Below are positions 46,051 through 56,470 of a stretch of DNA of 64,000 nt, one piece after another. The position numbers were made by a program, and so were the translations under genes. The stretch comes from Zygnema cylindricum (lineage: Eukaryota > Streptophyta > Zygnematophyceae > Zygnematales > Zygnemataceae), in the NCBI GenBank assembly GCA_037447655.1, contig JBBHKE010001676.1, forward strand, positions 62,001 to 126,000. The letters are read 5' to 3'. The notes beneath the pieces were generated by a model. It searched no databases. It saw only the letters and a program-made list of their open reading frames with translations, and had not been told where the DNA came from. Each line of letters opens with the position of its first letter. Positions within the stretch are counted from its first letter, which is position 1.

Positions 46051-49000
46051 ATGGCTAGTTTCTTTGACGATGCATCTGCCTCTTACGATGAACCTGAACA
46101 AAACTACGGACAATATGATGCTGAAGTTGAAGTTGAACAAGATGGATATGGTATGGATGGTGGTGAATACATGGCTCCTCCTCCAGCCAATGGATTTTTG
46201 GATGACGAGTTTGTGAATGGTGGTGCTGTTCTTCCTCCACCTTCAGCGATGGAACCTGAAGAATCTCTCCTCTTAAGGTTGCCATTTGTCTTTTCTGAAA
46301 CCTAACATATGACCGCCTTTCTTGATCTTGTCAAGTCAACAGTATATTTGCATTTCCATGGTTGTGAAGAGGTTTACGACCCTTAGCAATGATGTTAGTG
46401 GAGAACACCTTTCAGTTTTTTTTTCTTTTGGCATGATGTATTGTGTGAAATGGATGCTCAAATCTTGTTTCGGTCGGACAAAATCTCACAACTTCCTCCA
46501 GGTTTCATCCAGTCAGTTTAAGATAGTCAACCGATTTACTGATTTACGTAGTCACTGACTTTGATCGAGCACGGTGATAAAAGTATAAATAATGTATGCC
46601 TTTTTTCAGCAGCACAAACTTTAGGACAATTATTACGGATCAGAGTGAATTGTATGCCGGATGAATATCTGTCAGCCCATAGAGCAGGCAGGATCATGTC
46701 AATTTGGGGATAAGATTATTTTTAAAAATACATTTTTTCGGCAATACACTTTTTACGAGCATTAGTATGGATCAAAGTGACTTGAATGTTGGATTAATAT
46801 CTATGAGCACATAGAGTAAACAGGATTATGTCAATTGGACGGTTCGTCATTACTGGTCCTTGACGTTCTCCTCGGAGCATGTCCTCCAAACTCAGCAGTT
46901 TTGATGTAAAGATTGTAATGTTAAAACAGATCAGTGTAAAACTAAACATTGTATGTAATCCTTTTGGATGTATCATGCACCATGAATTAATGTAGAAGGA
47001 ATTACAATGTGCAATCCTTATTATTGCTGATGAACAGGTGGGTTTTTTTAGTGAAATAATGCTGTACTTCATCTGATTTTTTATTCATACGCAGCTGTTT
47101 ACAGGCTTGATATTATATACGATGTTTCCAGTATTCGCCGTTCATATATTCTTTTGTTAATTGTGTCAGAGAATGGAGGCAAAAGAGAGCACAGGAATTG
47201 GAAGATAAAGCGAGGTTATCTTTTGAGAAGCATGAAGAGGTATGAAAACTTCAAAAAAACTTTATGTCGTCTCTTGGAGGTTTTCCTTTTTTTCTGCTAC
47301 CCATTTGTATACTGGTCGGTGTTATTACTGTGTTTGGAGCAACTTGCTGGTTTTAGCAATATTTATGTATCGAGGGTTGTCAGGCATGCCTGTTAAAAAT
47401 GAACCACTGACAAGGTCTTGAATATCTATCCTGCCAGAGTGTACCTAGCTATAAATATGTCGTTCTGCTTTTTTCGCAATGTTTAATCTAGTGATGGTTC
47501 ATCTACTTTTGCAGATTGTGGAAAATGCAAAAAAAGAGCAAGAGGCATTTTATAAAAAGCGAGAACAAACAATTGAGCAAGCAAAAATCAACAACCGGTA
47601 TGCACCTAAGGAAACCTATGAGTTACATTACACCATTCTTTCCCGTTTGTTTGGTAGCTGTATCTGCTTTCAGAGATTCATTGTTAACGTTCATGCCCAA
47701 GCAGTCAGCCTACCAGAGGTCTATTTTTTAATTTTCTTTGTTCTCCTCAACTTCTTGGAGATACATGACTAGCCTCGGAAGCCATATTGCTATGTGCATA
47801 AGTACTTCATACACCGCCCAGGGTCTGGTGAGATTTTAGAGAAATAGGAGTAGGTTTCTGACAAACAACTTTGCAGCCATATTGATTAGGCTTGTAGTGG
47901 TGCCTTTATTGATAACACTTTCTATAATGTCAACATAGTGAAGTAATTGACCTCGTCTGCTGTTGACTTTTCAGGGAGAAGGAGAAGATTTTCTCTACCA
48001 ACATGGAGAGTTTGAATGCTAAGGTTGGTGGAAATTACTGGGAAGCAGTGACTGCATTCATCAACTTTGATACACCTACTGCCGGTAAAACTGGGAAAGC
48101 TAAGGGCAAGGGCAACGAGCCTCAGAGAACTTCAACTATGCTAGCAGACCAGAAGCCAGGGAAGCACACCGATAAATCAAGAATGCGCCAGGTTTGTCTA
48201 TTTACTTTTTCTTGGTGGAGTATTCTGACCGGGATATATTGTTTTGCCAATGGGGTAATTATACGTACTCGCTATTAATCATTAGTAGTCGTACAAGAAA
48301 AAAATATTTTTGTTTCAAAATCTTACAGTAATTTGTAAAAACTATGGTTACTGTGCCAGTAACACCACAGTGCTTGTATAATTTCTCTATAGGAAGACTT
48401 AATGCTCAACTAAACAAAGCTAGGAATAAAATATCAGATATGGAGCATTTCGGCTGTTTGCTGTCTGCCCTGGCCATGGGAAGAATTGCATTCGACGGCA
48501 AAAAGTATGGTTCATTTTACAATTATAAGCAGTCATCATTTGTCTCTATCGTCTATTTTGAGTTGAAGGATAGGACAAATGTATTGAACAGTCGTACGGA
48601 TGGGTAACAATTTTACCTAGCTGGACAACCTACTGGATGTCCTACTATCCTACGAGCCTAATAACTGGATGCTTTTACTCATCCCATAGTCGTGTTGTTT
48701 GCTGTGAAATGGCCAGTTTGTAAATAGCTTTGATGGCCATAGTTATCAAATGGATTTTCGGAAGTTTATTGCCCCCCCCCTTATTTTCATTGTGCATTCT
48801 ACTCCAACTGATGTAGTCACTTCCATCACTATGTCTTTTTGCATTATTTGGTTTCCAGTTTCTGTAAATATTTATCTGATTTCGCTGGTTTTTTGTTAAT
48901 CCCTTCAAAGTTGAATCCATTTTCTCGCTTTTTTATCCGGTGAAGACCTCGATTACATGAACTCCGAGGGTTCTCATTTTTATTTCATACTGTACATTGT

Positions 49001-50348
49001 CATTTTGTATCAAACGCTAAGTCTTGCAAGATACCGTGATACCCACTTTGTTTAACTCGTAGCAGGTTCAATATATATTTTTTTTCCCCATTTTGAACTT
49101 GACTTTTGGCTCGAGTTTTCAAGAGATTTGAAAGTCGTCTAATATAGTCTACAAAAAGTAAAAATCCTAAGCTTTCTGTTGGCGAAGGGTATCTTTCAGG
49201 ACAAACTGACATGTAATTTTCGAATTCCTGAACTTTTGTCAGAAAACTTTTTTTTTCGAAGTTCGTAGGGGTGTATGTTACTGGTTGAACGAATTTGGTC
49301 TGAGATGGATTAAGAATGTAGTTCCGGTTAATGTCGTCCTTATCGATTGCTAATCCCCGTATCACTTTGTCGAGGCTAGTAGGGTAATTGCACGAAAGAA
49401 ATTTACTCTCATGTTGAGGGTGAATCGTACAGTTTTATGAATAACCCTACATAGGATGTCTCAGAAAACTGTACGAATGGCACGCTTTACCTGCAAATTG
49501 ACGGTAAAAATTTGAGTGTAATAACTTTATGAGTGTAGGCAGTTGATATTTTAGGGAATGATCATTTGGTACTCGCTTGTATCATTTTTTGACCGGAATT
49601 GATTTTCTTTCATTGGACAGCTTCTTCGTAAGGGCTATTTTGGAGGCAGATAGGTTTCCTCAGGAATTGTTGGTCTTTTATTTATTTGCCGTTTCAGCCG
49701 ATGATTGTTGTCTTAAACCTCGGCGTTAATATATCTGAATTTTGATCTACTTGTCTGATTTTGAAACTATGGAAATTTTCACGAAATCTTCCTTTCTTTC
49801 CTTTTATTATATCAGATGAAGCTTTATAGGTTTCCATGGTTTTATCTCGAATGATATTTTGTCCCCTCGCTCCATTAGCCAAAAGTGAATCTATTGGCTG
49901 TTGCTAACTTCTAAAACCTACTAAACGTTGAATGTTCCTTACTTTTGAATGTTGTTTACCTGTAAAAGTTACTTTTATGGTTTGGATGTTTACTTTTTCC
50001 TCTTCTAATTGACATCCCATCAAAGTTCGTAGTTCTTAGGCATTTCCCTTGCAGCAAATCGGGGTTTATTATTGGTGTTATTAACTCTAATTTGGCTCTG
50101 AATGGCGTGGCTGTTTTTGAACCATTTAAAGAATTAGCGTTAAGAAAATAACTATTAGTATTATTAATAGCTCATTTGTGGTCAGTGGGCGAGAAAAAAC
50201 ACGCAGCAAATAAGTGTTGTTAAAGCTAGTGGTAACGATTAAAACTTTGATGATTGCTTATCTTTTTCTGAAATTATCGATATTTTCTGTAAATGTTTTG
50301 CAGGTGCTCTTAAAGCTGAAGCACAGCCCTCCTAATCGAACGGCATAA
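46051..50348 (+). CDS. CLC: Clathrin light chain (5 exons)
   Basis: Structural and regulatory subunit of clathrin triskelia on coated vesicles; binds the heavy-chain hub. Exons: 46051-46277, 47170-47239, 47515-47597, 47975-48191, 50304-50348; phases agree; 213 residues. The N-terminus (MASFFDDASASYDEPEQNYG) is acidic and low-complexity, as usual. A central heavy-chain-binding coiled coil runs from REWRQKRAQELEDKARLSFE through IVENAKKEQEAFYKKREQTI to about residue 127. The plant-type C-terminus has NYWEAVTAFINF and SRMRQVLLKLKHSPP. ATG 46051 is the first in-frame ATG after an acceptor-like TTTTCAG. Intron 1 contains a roughly 127-bp tandem duplication, and the last intron (2.1 kb) separates a 14-codon terminal exon. 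Confidence 0.93.
46610..46845 (+). repeat. Tandem duplication in clathrin light chain intron 1
   Basis: Two diverged units about 127 bp apart (46610-46715, 46737-46842) share ATTANTATGGATCANAGTGA-like sequence, GGATNAATATCT, CACATAGAG and AGGATNATGTCAATT. Confidence 0.75.
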
Positions 50349-51606
50349 GATATTTGAACTTTTGTTAAAGAGATATATCAAAAAAGTTCAATACGATTAT
50401 GTATCCGGTTAGAGAGAGTATGTGTGACTGTGATTTATAGCAGTTTTCTTGTTTGTTTATGAGTTGTTGTCAGATACATCCTTTATTGTGTATATGGAGG
50501 AAATAGAAGCAAAATGATTGGATACGTTTTTTTTCTTACCTGTTCTGTGTTCCCTGTTCACTGTTCCGTTTTGTTGGTCTGTAGCTTTAGAATCGTTGAT
50601 AAATGTTATTACTGTTGAAAGGTTCATGATTACACGAGTTTGATGCCTTACTAATCTGTTATTGCAGTCTTTTTCACTTCATTTAGTTGTATTGACCTAT
50701 GTATTACCCCGTTACGTTAATCCGTTGTGCTTTTGTTTGAACGGATTGTTAATCTGTTGTCTTCAATTGTTCCTGTCACTGGGATTTGACCAAATGCTGT
50801 AGGAAGTTCCTTGTCTTCATTTGTCTCACAAGTTTTCATTTTCATTGCTTACAAAGAAGAAAAACGCTGAAAGCATGGAGAAAGGAAAAGGGTCAGAGCT
50901 ATAATGTGTTTCGTAAAACCTGATTTCTGGAGGATACAGCTATGGCTGCTGTAAAAAAATGGCATGTTGTGCATATGTTGTGTTTGTGCTACACCCTCGA
51001 GATTGTTTGGGAATGGATGAGTCTGTGAGTTTCCACTGAAAGAATGAGCTGAAAGACCAAACTAAAACATGAAAAGCTCGCACAAAACCAAACAAAGCAA
51101 ATGGAAAATAACTGCGAAAGAAATTCACAGACTAAACCTTGAAATAGTTTGGGCTTGCGGGAACATTTTATGAAGTGTTTGTACTTCAAACACGGATGAA
51201 TCTAAGCCAAACAGTGTTCAAACTTCAAAACGCCATCTAACATGTCTGGATCGAACCAAATAAATTGCTTTCATACCTATTCGGCTATTCGGTTTACGTA
51301 ATATTCCTTGTTCGTGACATTGCTCGACGGCTGTAAACGGTTTGGTTCCGGTGGCTTAATTTCGAAACCGTACGGTCCGGCTTGATTTCGTCAAACCCGG
51401 CACCTGACGTGCGTATGTACGGATATTCTGGTACGTGTACTGTAGTAATGTACCTCATTGCAGTGTCCGTACGTACAGTAAAAGTAGTCCTGTAATGTTG
51501 TCTTTTCACTCTTTTGGTCTTGCCGAATATTCATGCCGAATAGTTCATATCTATACTAACTGTGATTTATGTATTTTGAATCGTGGCTGCAATTGGTGCC
51601 TAGGTT
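50349..51606. other. Clathrin light chain 3' UTR and flank
   Basis: About 600 bp of T-rich sequence plausible as 3' UTR, then non-coding DNA with GTACGG-rich words (51300-51480). No repeat or gene boundary identified. Confidence 0.4.
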
Positions 51607-51714
51607 TACATTGCGGTATTAATTGGAATGGCGATATTTTATTATTTTGACGCTTTTGAGTTGGCGCAAGCAAAGAAGAAGCGCCAAAAGCGGAAAATGA
51701 AGAAGCACAAGGTA
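51607..51714 (+). CDS. Unidentified exon-like segment: membrane helix plus basic tail
   Basis: Flanked by a CCTAG acceptor and a GTATGG donor, phase 0 on both sides, 36 codons. It encodes YIAVLIGMAIFYYF, a short hydrophobic helix, then DAFELAQAKKKRQKRKMKKH, very basic. If read through the donor it stops after 12 more residues. The tail resembles, at composition level only, the KMKKHK motif of small mitochondrial ribosomal proteins. No neighbouring exons were found; could be an internal exon of an unknown membrane protein or chance. Confidence 0.3.
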
Positions 51715-51852
51715 TGGGAAAAAAGGAGAAAGGGCACAAAAAACTGAGGCTCTCCACTCTAAAAACAATTACAAAATTAGGAGCATTATTGTAATCCTAG
51801 GAATCCCGGGCCTCTTGCCGCCAAGATTCCTTCGGAAAAATATGAAGAACGG

Positions 51853-52078
51853 TACACCGTGTATCGCTAATGCTAATAATTTTTTCCGCCACTTAAAACA
51901 TTTTTTATCCGTACACAATTGTCGGATTTTCAATTTGAAACCGCCAACCGGAGGCTGAGAATATCACCTCTCAATCGCAACCGTCAGTTTCAAAATCCGA
52001 TAATTGTGTACGGAGAAAAGATGTTTTAAGAGACGAAAAAAGTAAAAAACATTAATACTAATAGCGATTCACGGTGTA
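51853..52078. mobile_element. TA-flanked hairpin MITE, CGGATT subtype
   Basis: 226 bp; left TACACCGTGTATCGCTAATG, right CTAATAGCGATTCACGGTG then TA. Inner arms ATCCGTACACAATTGTCGGA and TCCGATAATTGTGTACGGAG are almost perfect complements. Confidence 0.85.
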
Positions 52079-52135
52079 CAGTATGAGTACTATTGGGCTA
52101 ATTAAGCGAATAGTATGCGTACTATACTGGTTGAC

Positions 52136-52354
52136 TACACCGCCAATCGCTATTAGCGTAGAAGTTTCTTTAGCGTATACGAATAATTACAGTGGTGTAC
52201 GCTAATTAAGAATTTGAAAATTTTGAAAGAAATCGTCCACTCTAATTAGAAATTAGGGTTTTTTTAAAATAGTATGGATAATTCTATTTGAGAATAAAAA
52301 AAAAAAAGCGGGACGGAATTATCGTACACTGCGCTAATAGCGATTGGCGGTGTA
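52136..52354. mobile_element. TA-flanked hairpin MITE with perfect 23-bp termini
   Basis: 219 bp; both ends read TACACCGCCAATCGCTATTA then GCG with no mismatch. Of all copies in the window this has the longest perfect terminal repeat, so it may be the youngest. It lies 58 bp from the previous element. Confidence 0.85.
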
Positions 52355-52808
52355 ACTGACAATATAGCATATTTCCAAATAGTTTTTACTTTTTAGCATA
52401 TGAACATATAATTTTGTGGAAACGCCCTCAGTTTCCGATATTTCAGCCGTACAAAGCGATATATTCAGTATCGGCTCATAACCAGTTTGAATCGTCACTT
52501 CTCTTTATTTTTTTTTACTACAAATGATGTGTTTTACATGTGACTTTTAGGTTTATTATTTTTTTTCCCAAAAGGAAGAGAATCGAAGCCTCCAATCGAA
52601 ATAAAAAACAATTGACCAATTGAAACAAAGATAAACCGAAAGTCTTCCATGTATGTGAAGGTCAAATAATTAACTCTTCGTTTGACTTTGAGCCTCTGGC
52701 CATTGCCATACTATATGGCATTACGAAATCAACATAAGTACAAAACCAAAAGTGTACATCATTTTGTAAAGATAATGTCGTTAATTCCGTACGCTAAAAT
52801 AAGTAAAT

Positions 52809-53030
52809 TACACCGTGAATCGTTATTAGTGTTGATGTTTTTTTCGTCTCTTTAAACACCTTTTCTCCGTACACGCGTGTCAGTTTTTAGTTCTGACGAT
52901 TGCGATTGAAAGTTAAGATTCTCAGCTTCCGATTGACAGTCTCAAATTGTAAATCGTACAATAGTGTACGGAGAAAAGATGTTTTCGGTGGCGAAAAAAA
53001 TATTTACACTAATCGCGATGCACGGTGTAG
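52809..53030. mobile_element. TA-flanked hairpin MITE, CGGATT subtype
   Basis: 222 bp; left TACACCGTGAATCGTTATTAG, right CTAATCGCGATGCACGGTG then TA. Inner arms TCTCCGTACACGCGTGTCAG and a matching TAGTGTACGGAGAAAAG. Confidence 0.8.
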
Positions 53031-53119
53031 TATAGCCTTCGTCGGTTAATGTTTCGAAAGCTCTGCATCATAGATTGACACACTATATAAGTTTATCTAC
53101 CTCGCGCGAGTATTTAAAT

Positions 53120-53425
53120 CATAAGTCAAAAGTAGGTGAAAGTAGGCCCATACAGTATGCCTATTGTACGCAAAACATACAATATGACCTTAAGACCCAT
53201 ATTGTATTCGGACCTATTCGGACCAATTAAAACATTCGGACCAAAAATTGGACCAATTAAAACATTCGAACCAAAAAAAAATATTTACACCGTCAGATTC
53301 GGACGATCGGACAGTCGCTGATCAAAGTAGCGATCTAAAAAGATCACATGAAAAGCCCATAACACAACTTACGATAAAGGCGTCGACCAAAGGCCTACCA
53401 TAAAAACGCCTACTTTTGAACTATG
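53120..53425. mobile_element. CATAG-ended element with 8-bp target duplication, copy 1
   Basis: 306 bp; the left end CATAAGTCAAAAGTAGGTG and the right end CCTACTTTTGAACTATG are inverted repeats. Flanks ATTTAAAT (53112-53119) and CTTTAAAT (53426-53433) match 7 of 8. It has one 93-bp internal unit (CAGATTCGGACGATCGGAC ... CACAACTTACG) and the ATACAATATG-CTTAAG palindrome. Confidence 0.85.
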
Positions 53426-53768
53426 CTTTAAATGAGATGATTTCATTAATGTCTCTTCATGTCCTACGGCTTAATTACAATAAAGGTTCCTACAGTGGAT
53501 CCATTTATCTGTAATTCAGGACACATGCATATAGTTATATACTTATATACCACTCTGGTATAATTTTTGACGTGTGTCTTTCGGTCAGGTTCAGCCGTAC
53601 CATATTGGTCCACTGTATTTCCTGATTGGGTTGTACAATAAAAAAAAAATGTAAGCGTGGATGTGATTCGAACTCTTGCAAGGTTTATTTATGAGTGCGT
53701 ATTAGATACAAGCTAAACCGCACAGAACCCAACTCTTAAGTTTGTGGATGGATACGAGTGGTGTAAAA

Positions 53769-54223
53769 CATAGTTCAAAAGTAGGTGACCGTACGCCCAT
53801 ACAATATGCCTATTGTATGCAAAACATACAATATGGCCTTAAGACCCATATTGTATTGGCCGCAAAATGAAATAAAATAGTAACAGGGTTAAGTTGCTCA
53901 TGGATCGATAGAGAATTAAACGTCATGTCTAAATTTGAAAAAAAAATCGGACAAAAATATTTTTTTGTGAGTTTTGAGCGATTTTTTATTTAAACCGTCA
54001 GATTTGGACGATCTGACGGTCGTTGATGAAAGTAATGATCTAAGAAGATCACATGAAAAGCCCATAACACAACTTACGTTAGGATTATCGTCAGATTCGG
54101 ACGATCGGACGGTCGCTGATGAAAGTAGCGATCTAAGAAGATCACATGGAAAGCCTGTAACACGACTTACGCTAAAGGCGGCCTACAAAAGGCCTACCAA
54201 AAAACGCCTACTTTTGACCTATG
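53769..54223. mobile_element. CATAG-ended element with 8-bp target duplication, copy 2
   Basis: 455 bp; ends CATAGTTCAAAAGTAGGTG and CCTACTTTTGACCTATG. Flanks GTGTAAAA and GTGCAAAA match 7 of 8. It contains two 93-bp tandem units starting at 53998 and 54091, both open in the same frame (DLRRSHEKPITQLTL). No transposase. Confidence 0.88.
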
Positions 54224-54767
54224 GTGCAAAACTTCCCTTCGTGAAGGTCGAGAAGGTTTCTGTTCGAAGGAATGGACCGGAACCAATAGGCTGAAAGCAG
54301 ATCCACGGATTCCGAACTCCGTCCAGCTTTCGTACATATTCGTACACTGGCCTGTACTGACGACACAAAAAATGATAGCACCGTTTCACAACCGAACAAT
54401 CCACGTACGGGTATCCCCCAAAAAACGACAAATCAAATATAAGTTATAATTTCGTAGTCGTTTGTGGAAAGTCGAGAATTAGGTTTCAGTCCAAAGGAGA
54501 GGTACGTCCGTATGTAGTACGGTAATGGACAGAAACCGAAAGGGCGAAGGAAGATATACGGTCTCCGAAATCTGTCCAGCTTCCATGCACGTCCGTACAG
54601 TGCTAAGCACAAGCGACGAAAACAATGACAGCATTGGACAACCCAACAATCCATAACCACTGTACGGTATCACAAATAAACGACAAAAAATATTTCTGCC
54701 CGAAGGAGAGACAGATTCCAAACTCCGTCCAACTTCCAAATAGATCCGTACACTTGATAGAACACAG

Positions 54768-54987
54768 TACACCTTGAATCACAATTAGGGTTAATAATTT
54801 TCTCGCCACTCAAAGCATCTTTTCTCCGTACACACATGTCCGATTTTCAATTTGAGACCGCCAATCTGAAGCTGAGAATCTTAACTTGCAGTCGCAACCG
54901 TCAGATCTACAATTCAACAAGTGTGTACGGAGAAAAATGATTTAATCGACGAAAAAAACATCAACACTAATAACGATAAACGGTGCG
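54768..54987. mobile_element. Hairpin MITE, CGGATT subtype
   Basis: Left TACACCTTGAATCACAATTAG; right TAACGATAAACGGTGCG, a changed terminus. Inner arms TCTCCGTACACACATGTCCG and CAAGTGTGTACGGAGAAAA pair. Confidence 0.65.
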
Positions 54988-55162
54988 TTGTTCTTCTTGC
55001 CACTTGAAACATATTTCAGGGAACACATTTTTGATTGGAGACCGCCAACCGGAAGATGAAAATCGCATCTTTCAATCTCGACCGTCGGATTAGCGACTCG
55101 AGAATAAAAACCGTTTTAAGTGTCCAAAAAAAGCATAAACAGTAACATCGATACGCGGCGTA
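54988..55162. mobile_element. Hairpin MITE lacking its left terminus, adjacent copy
   Basis: Directly follows the previous copy. TTGGAGACCGCCAACCGGAA and CGACCGTCGGATTAGCG are the usual inner arms, and the right end reads ATCGATACGCGGCGTA. Confidence 0.55.
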
Positions 55163-56406
55163 CTGATGACCACACGATAGCAACATTTCACAACCGAACA
55201 ATTCCAAGACCTCTGTACGGTATCCCAACAAAACGACAAACTTGCAAAGTAAACATAATTATATCGCCGTACTCTGAAAATGTACGGTTTTTCAAACAAA
55301 CGACGTACGAAAAAAAATATGATGTAAATTTATAAAAGTTTGTAGTCTGGTAAAGCTTTCGCGCATTCCCTTCTCCTTTGCTAATCTAACCCGACAAAAA
55401 AAGGAAAACTTTTTTTTCTTCTGCCCTAAATTTTCCTCGTCAGTACTAACATTGAGCTGAGAGTACGGAGAGTGCGACAAAGCTTTGCAGCTACAAAAAA
55501 AAAGTACAAAGTAATCCCGCCTCGCCCTAAACCCGAAAACCTAAAACCTAAAACCTAAGAACCTATTCGTCTACCTAATATATGTATTTTTGTATACTCG
55601 CACGCAAGATTTCTTGGTTGTCATTTTTTTTTCTCTGCCTAAGATTTTTTTTTAAGTACTACGGAAAAGAAATAGCAAATTGCTAAGAAAAAATAAATAG
55701 GAAAACCACCTCAAAGAATAAAAACCCAACAAAGTATAAACCATTAAAGAATAAAAACCATCAAAGAATAAAACCTCTTAAAGAATAAAACCCCTTAAAG
55801 AATAAAGTAAAACACCATAAAGAATAAAAACCACCTTCCCCAAAAGTTTACAACAGAGGAAAAATTTGTAATTAAATTCCTCTCTAATCCGGAGCAAAAA
55901 AAAGACCTTTTTTTTTTCTTTGTTCTCACACATCCAAATAAACGACTGCAGAAGTCGAAATCATAAAAAAGAAATCATAAAAAATGGAAACGTAAACATT
56001 GTCGTAGAAATTCTCGTCCAATAAGAGCTCGATCTCCTCTTTCGCTCCTTCTCTCCTCCTCACTCCTCTCTCTCTCCTCCTCTTTCTCTCCTCTTTCTCC
56101 CTTCTTGCCTAGAGAAATGCTCTTTCGAAGGTTGAGCTATTTCTATTCGGACCCACTTTCAATATAAAATCGTTCTCGGATCGTTCTCTCGATAAAATAA
56201 AACCGTTTTTTTCTTGTTAAAACCAATTTTAATGTCCAAAAACTTCGTCCCTCCACCCCAATTATATCCCATAGGAAGCGAGTAATGCTCTTTTTAACGT
56301 TTACCTGTTTTTCTATTCGAACCGCTTTCAATGAGTCAAAAACCAATCTCTTTGTCTTCGAAGAATACAAATGTTTTTCGCCTTCGATGGTTATACAAAC
56401 CAATAA
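55163..56406. other. Region downstream of the MYB gene
   Basis: AT-rich, with no gene recognised. Holds an AAAGAATAAAACC minisatellite (55700-55835), a CT-rich tract (56030-56105) and, next to the MYB stop codon, a duplicated copy of the gene's 3' end (56140-56470). Confidence 0.5.
55700..55835. repeat. AAAGAATAAAAACC minisatellite
   Basis: About seven units of 16-21 bp (CNNNNAAAGAATAAAAACC), some with small insertions. Confidence 0.9.
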
Positions 56407-56470
56407 TTAATGTCCAGAAAACTTTGTCCCTCCACCCCAATGGTATTCCAAAGGAGGTGAGAGTCTCGCT
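56140..56470 (-). repeat. Tandem duplication of the 3' end of the MYB gene
   Basis: Two units about 183 bp apart share, on the plus strand, TTTCTATTCGRACC, CTTTCAAT, a C-rich segment GTCCCTCCACCCCAAT and TTAATGTCCARAAAACTT. The inner unit contains the last codons and the stop of the MYB; the outer unit is a copy now lying 3' of it. Confidence 0.8.
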
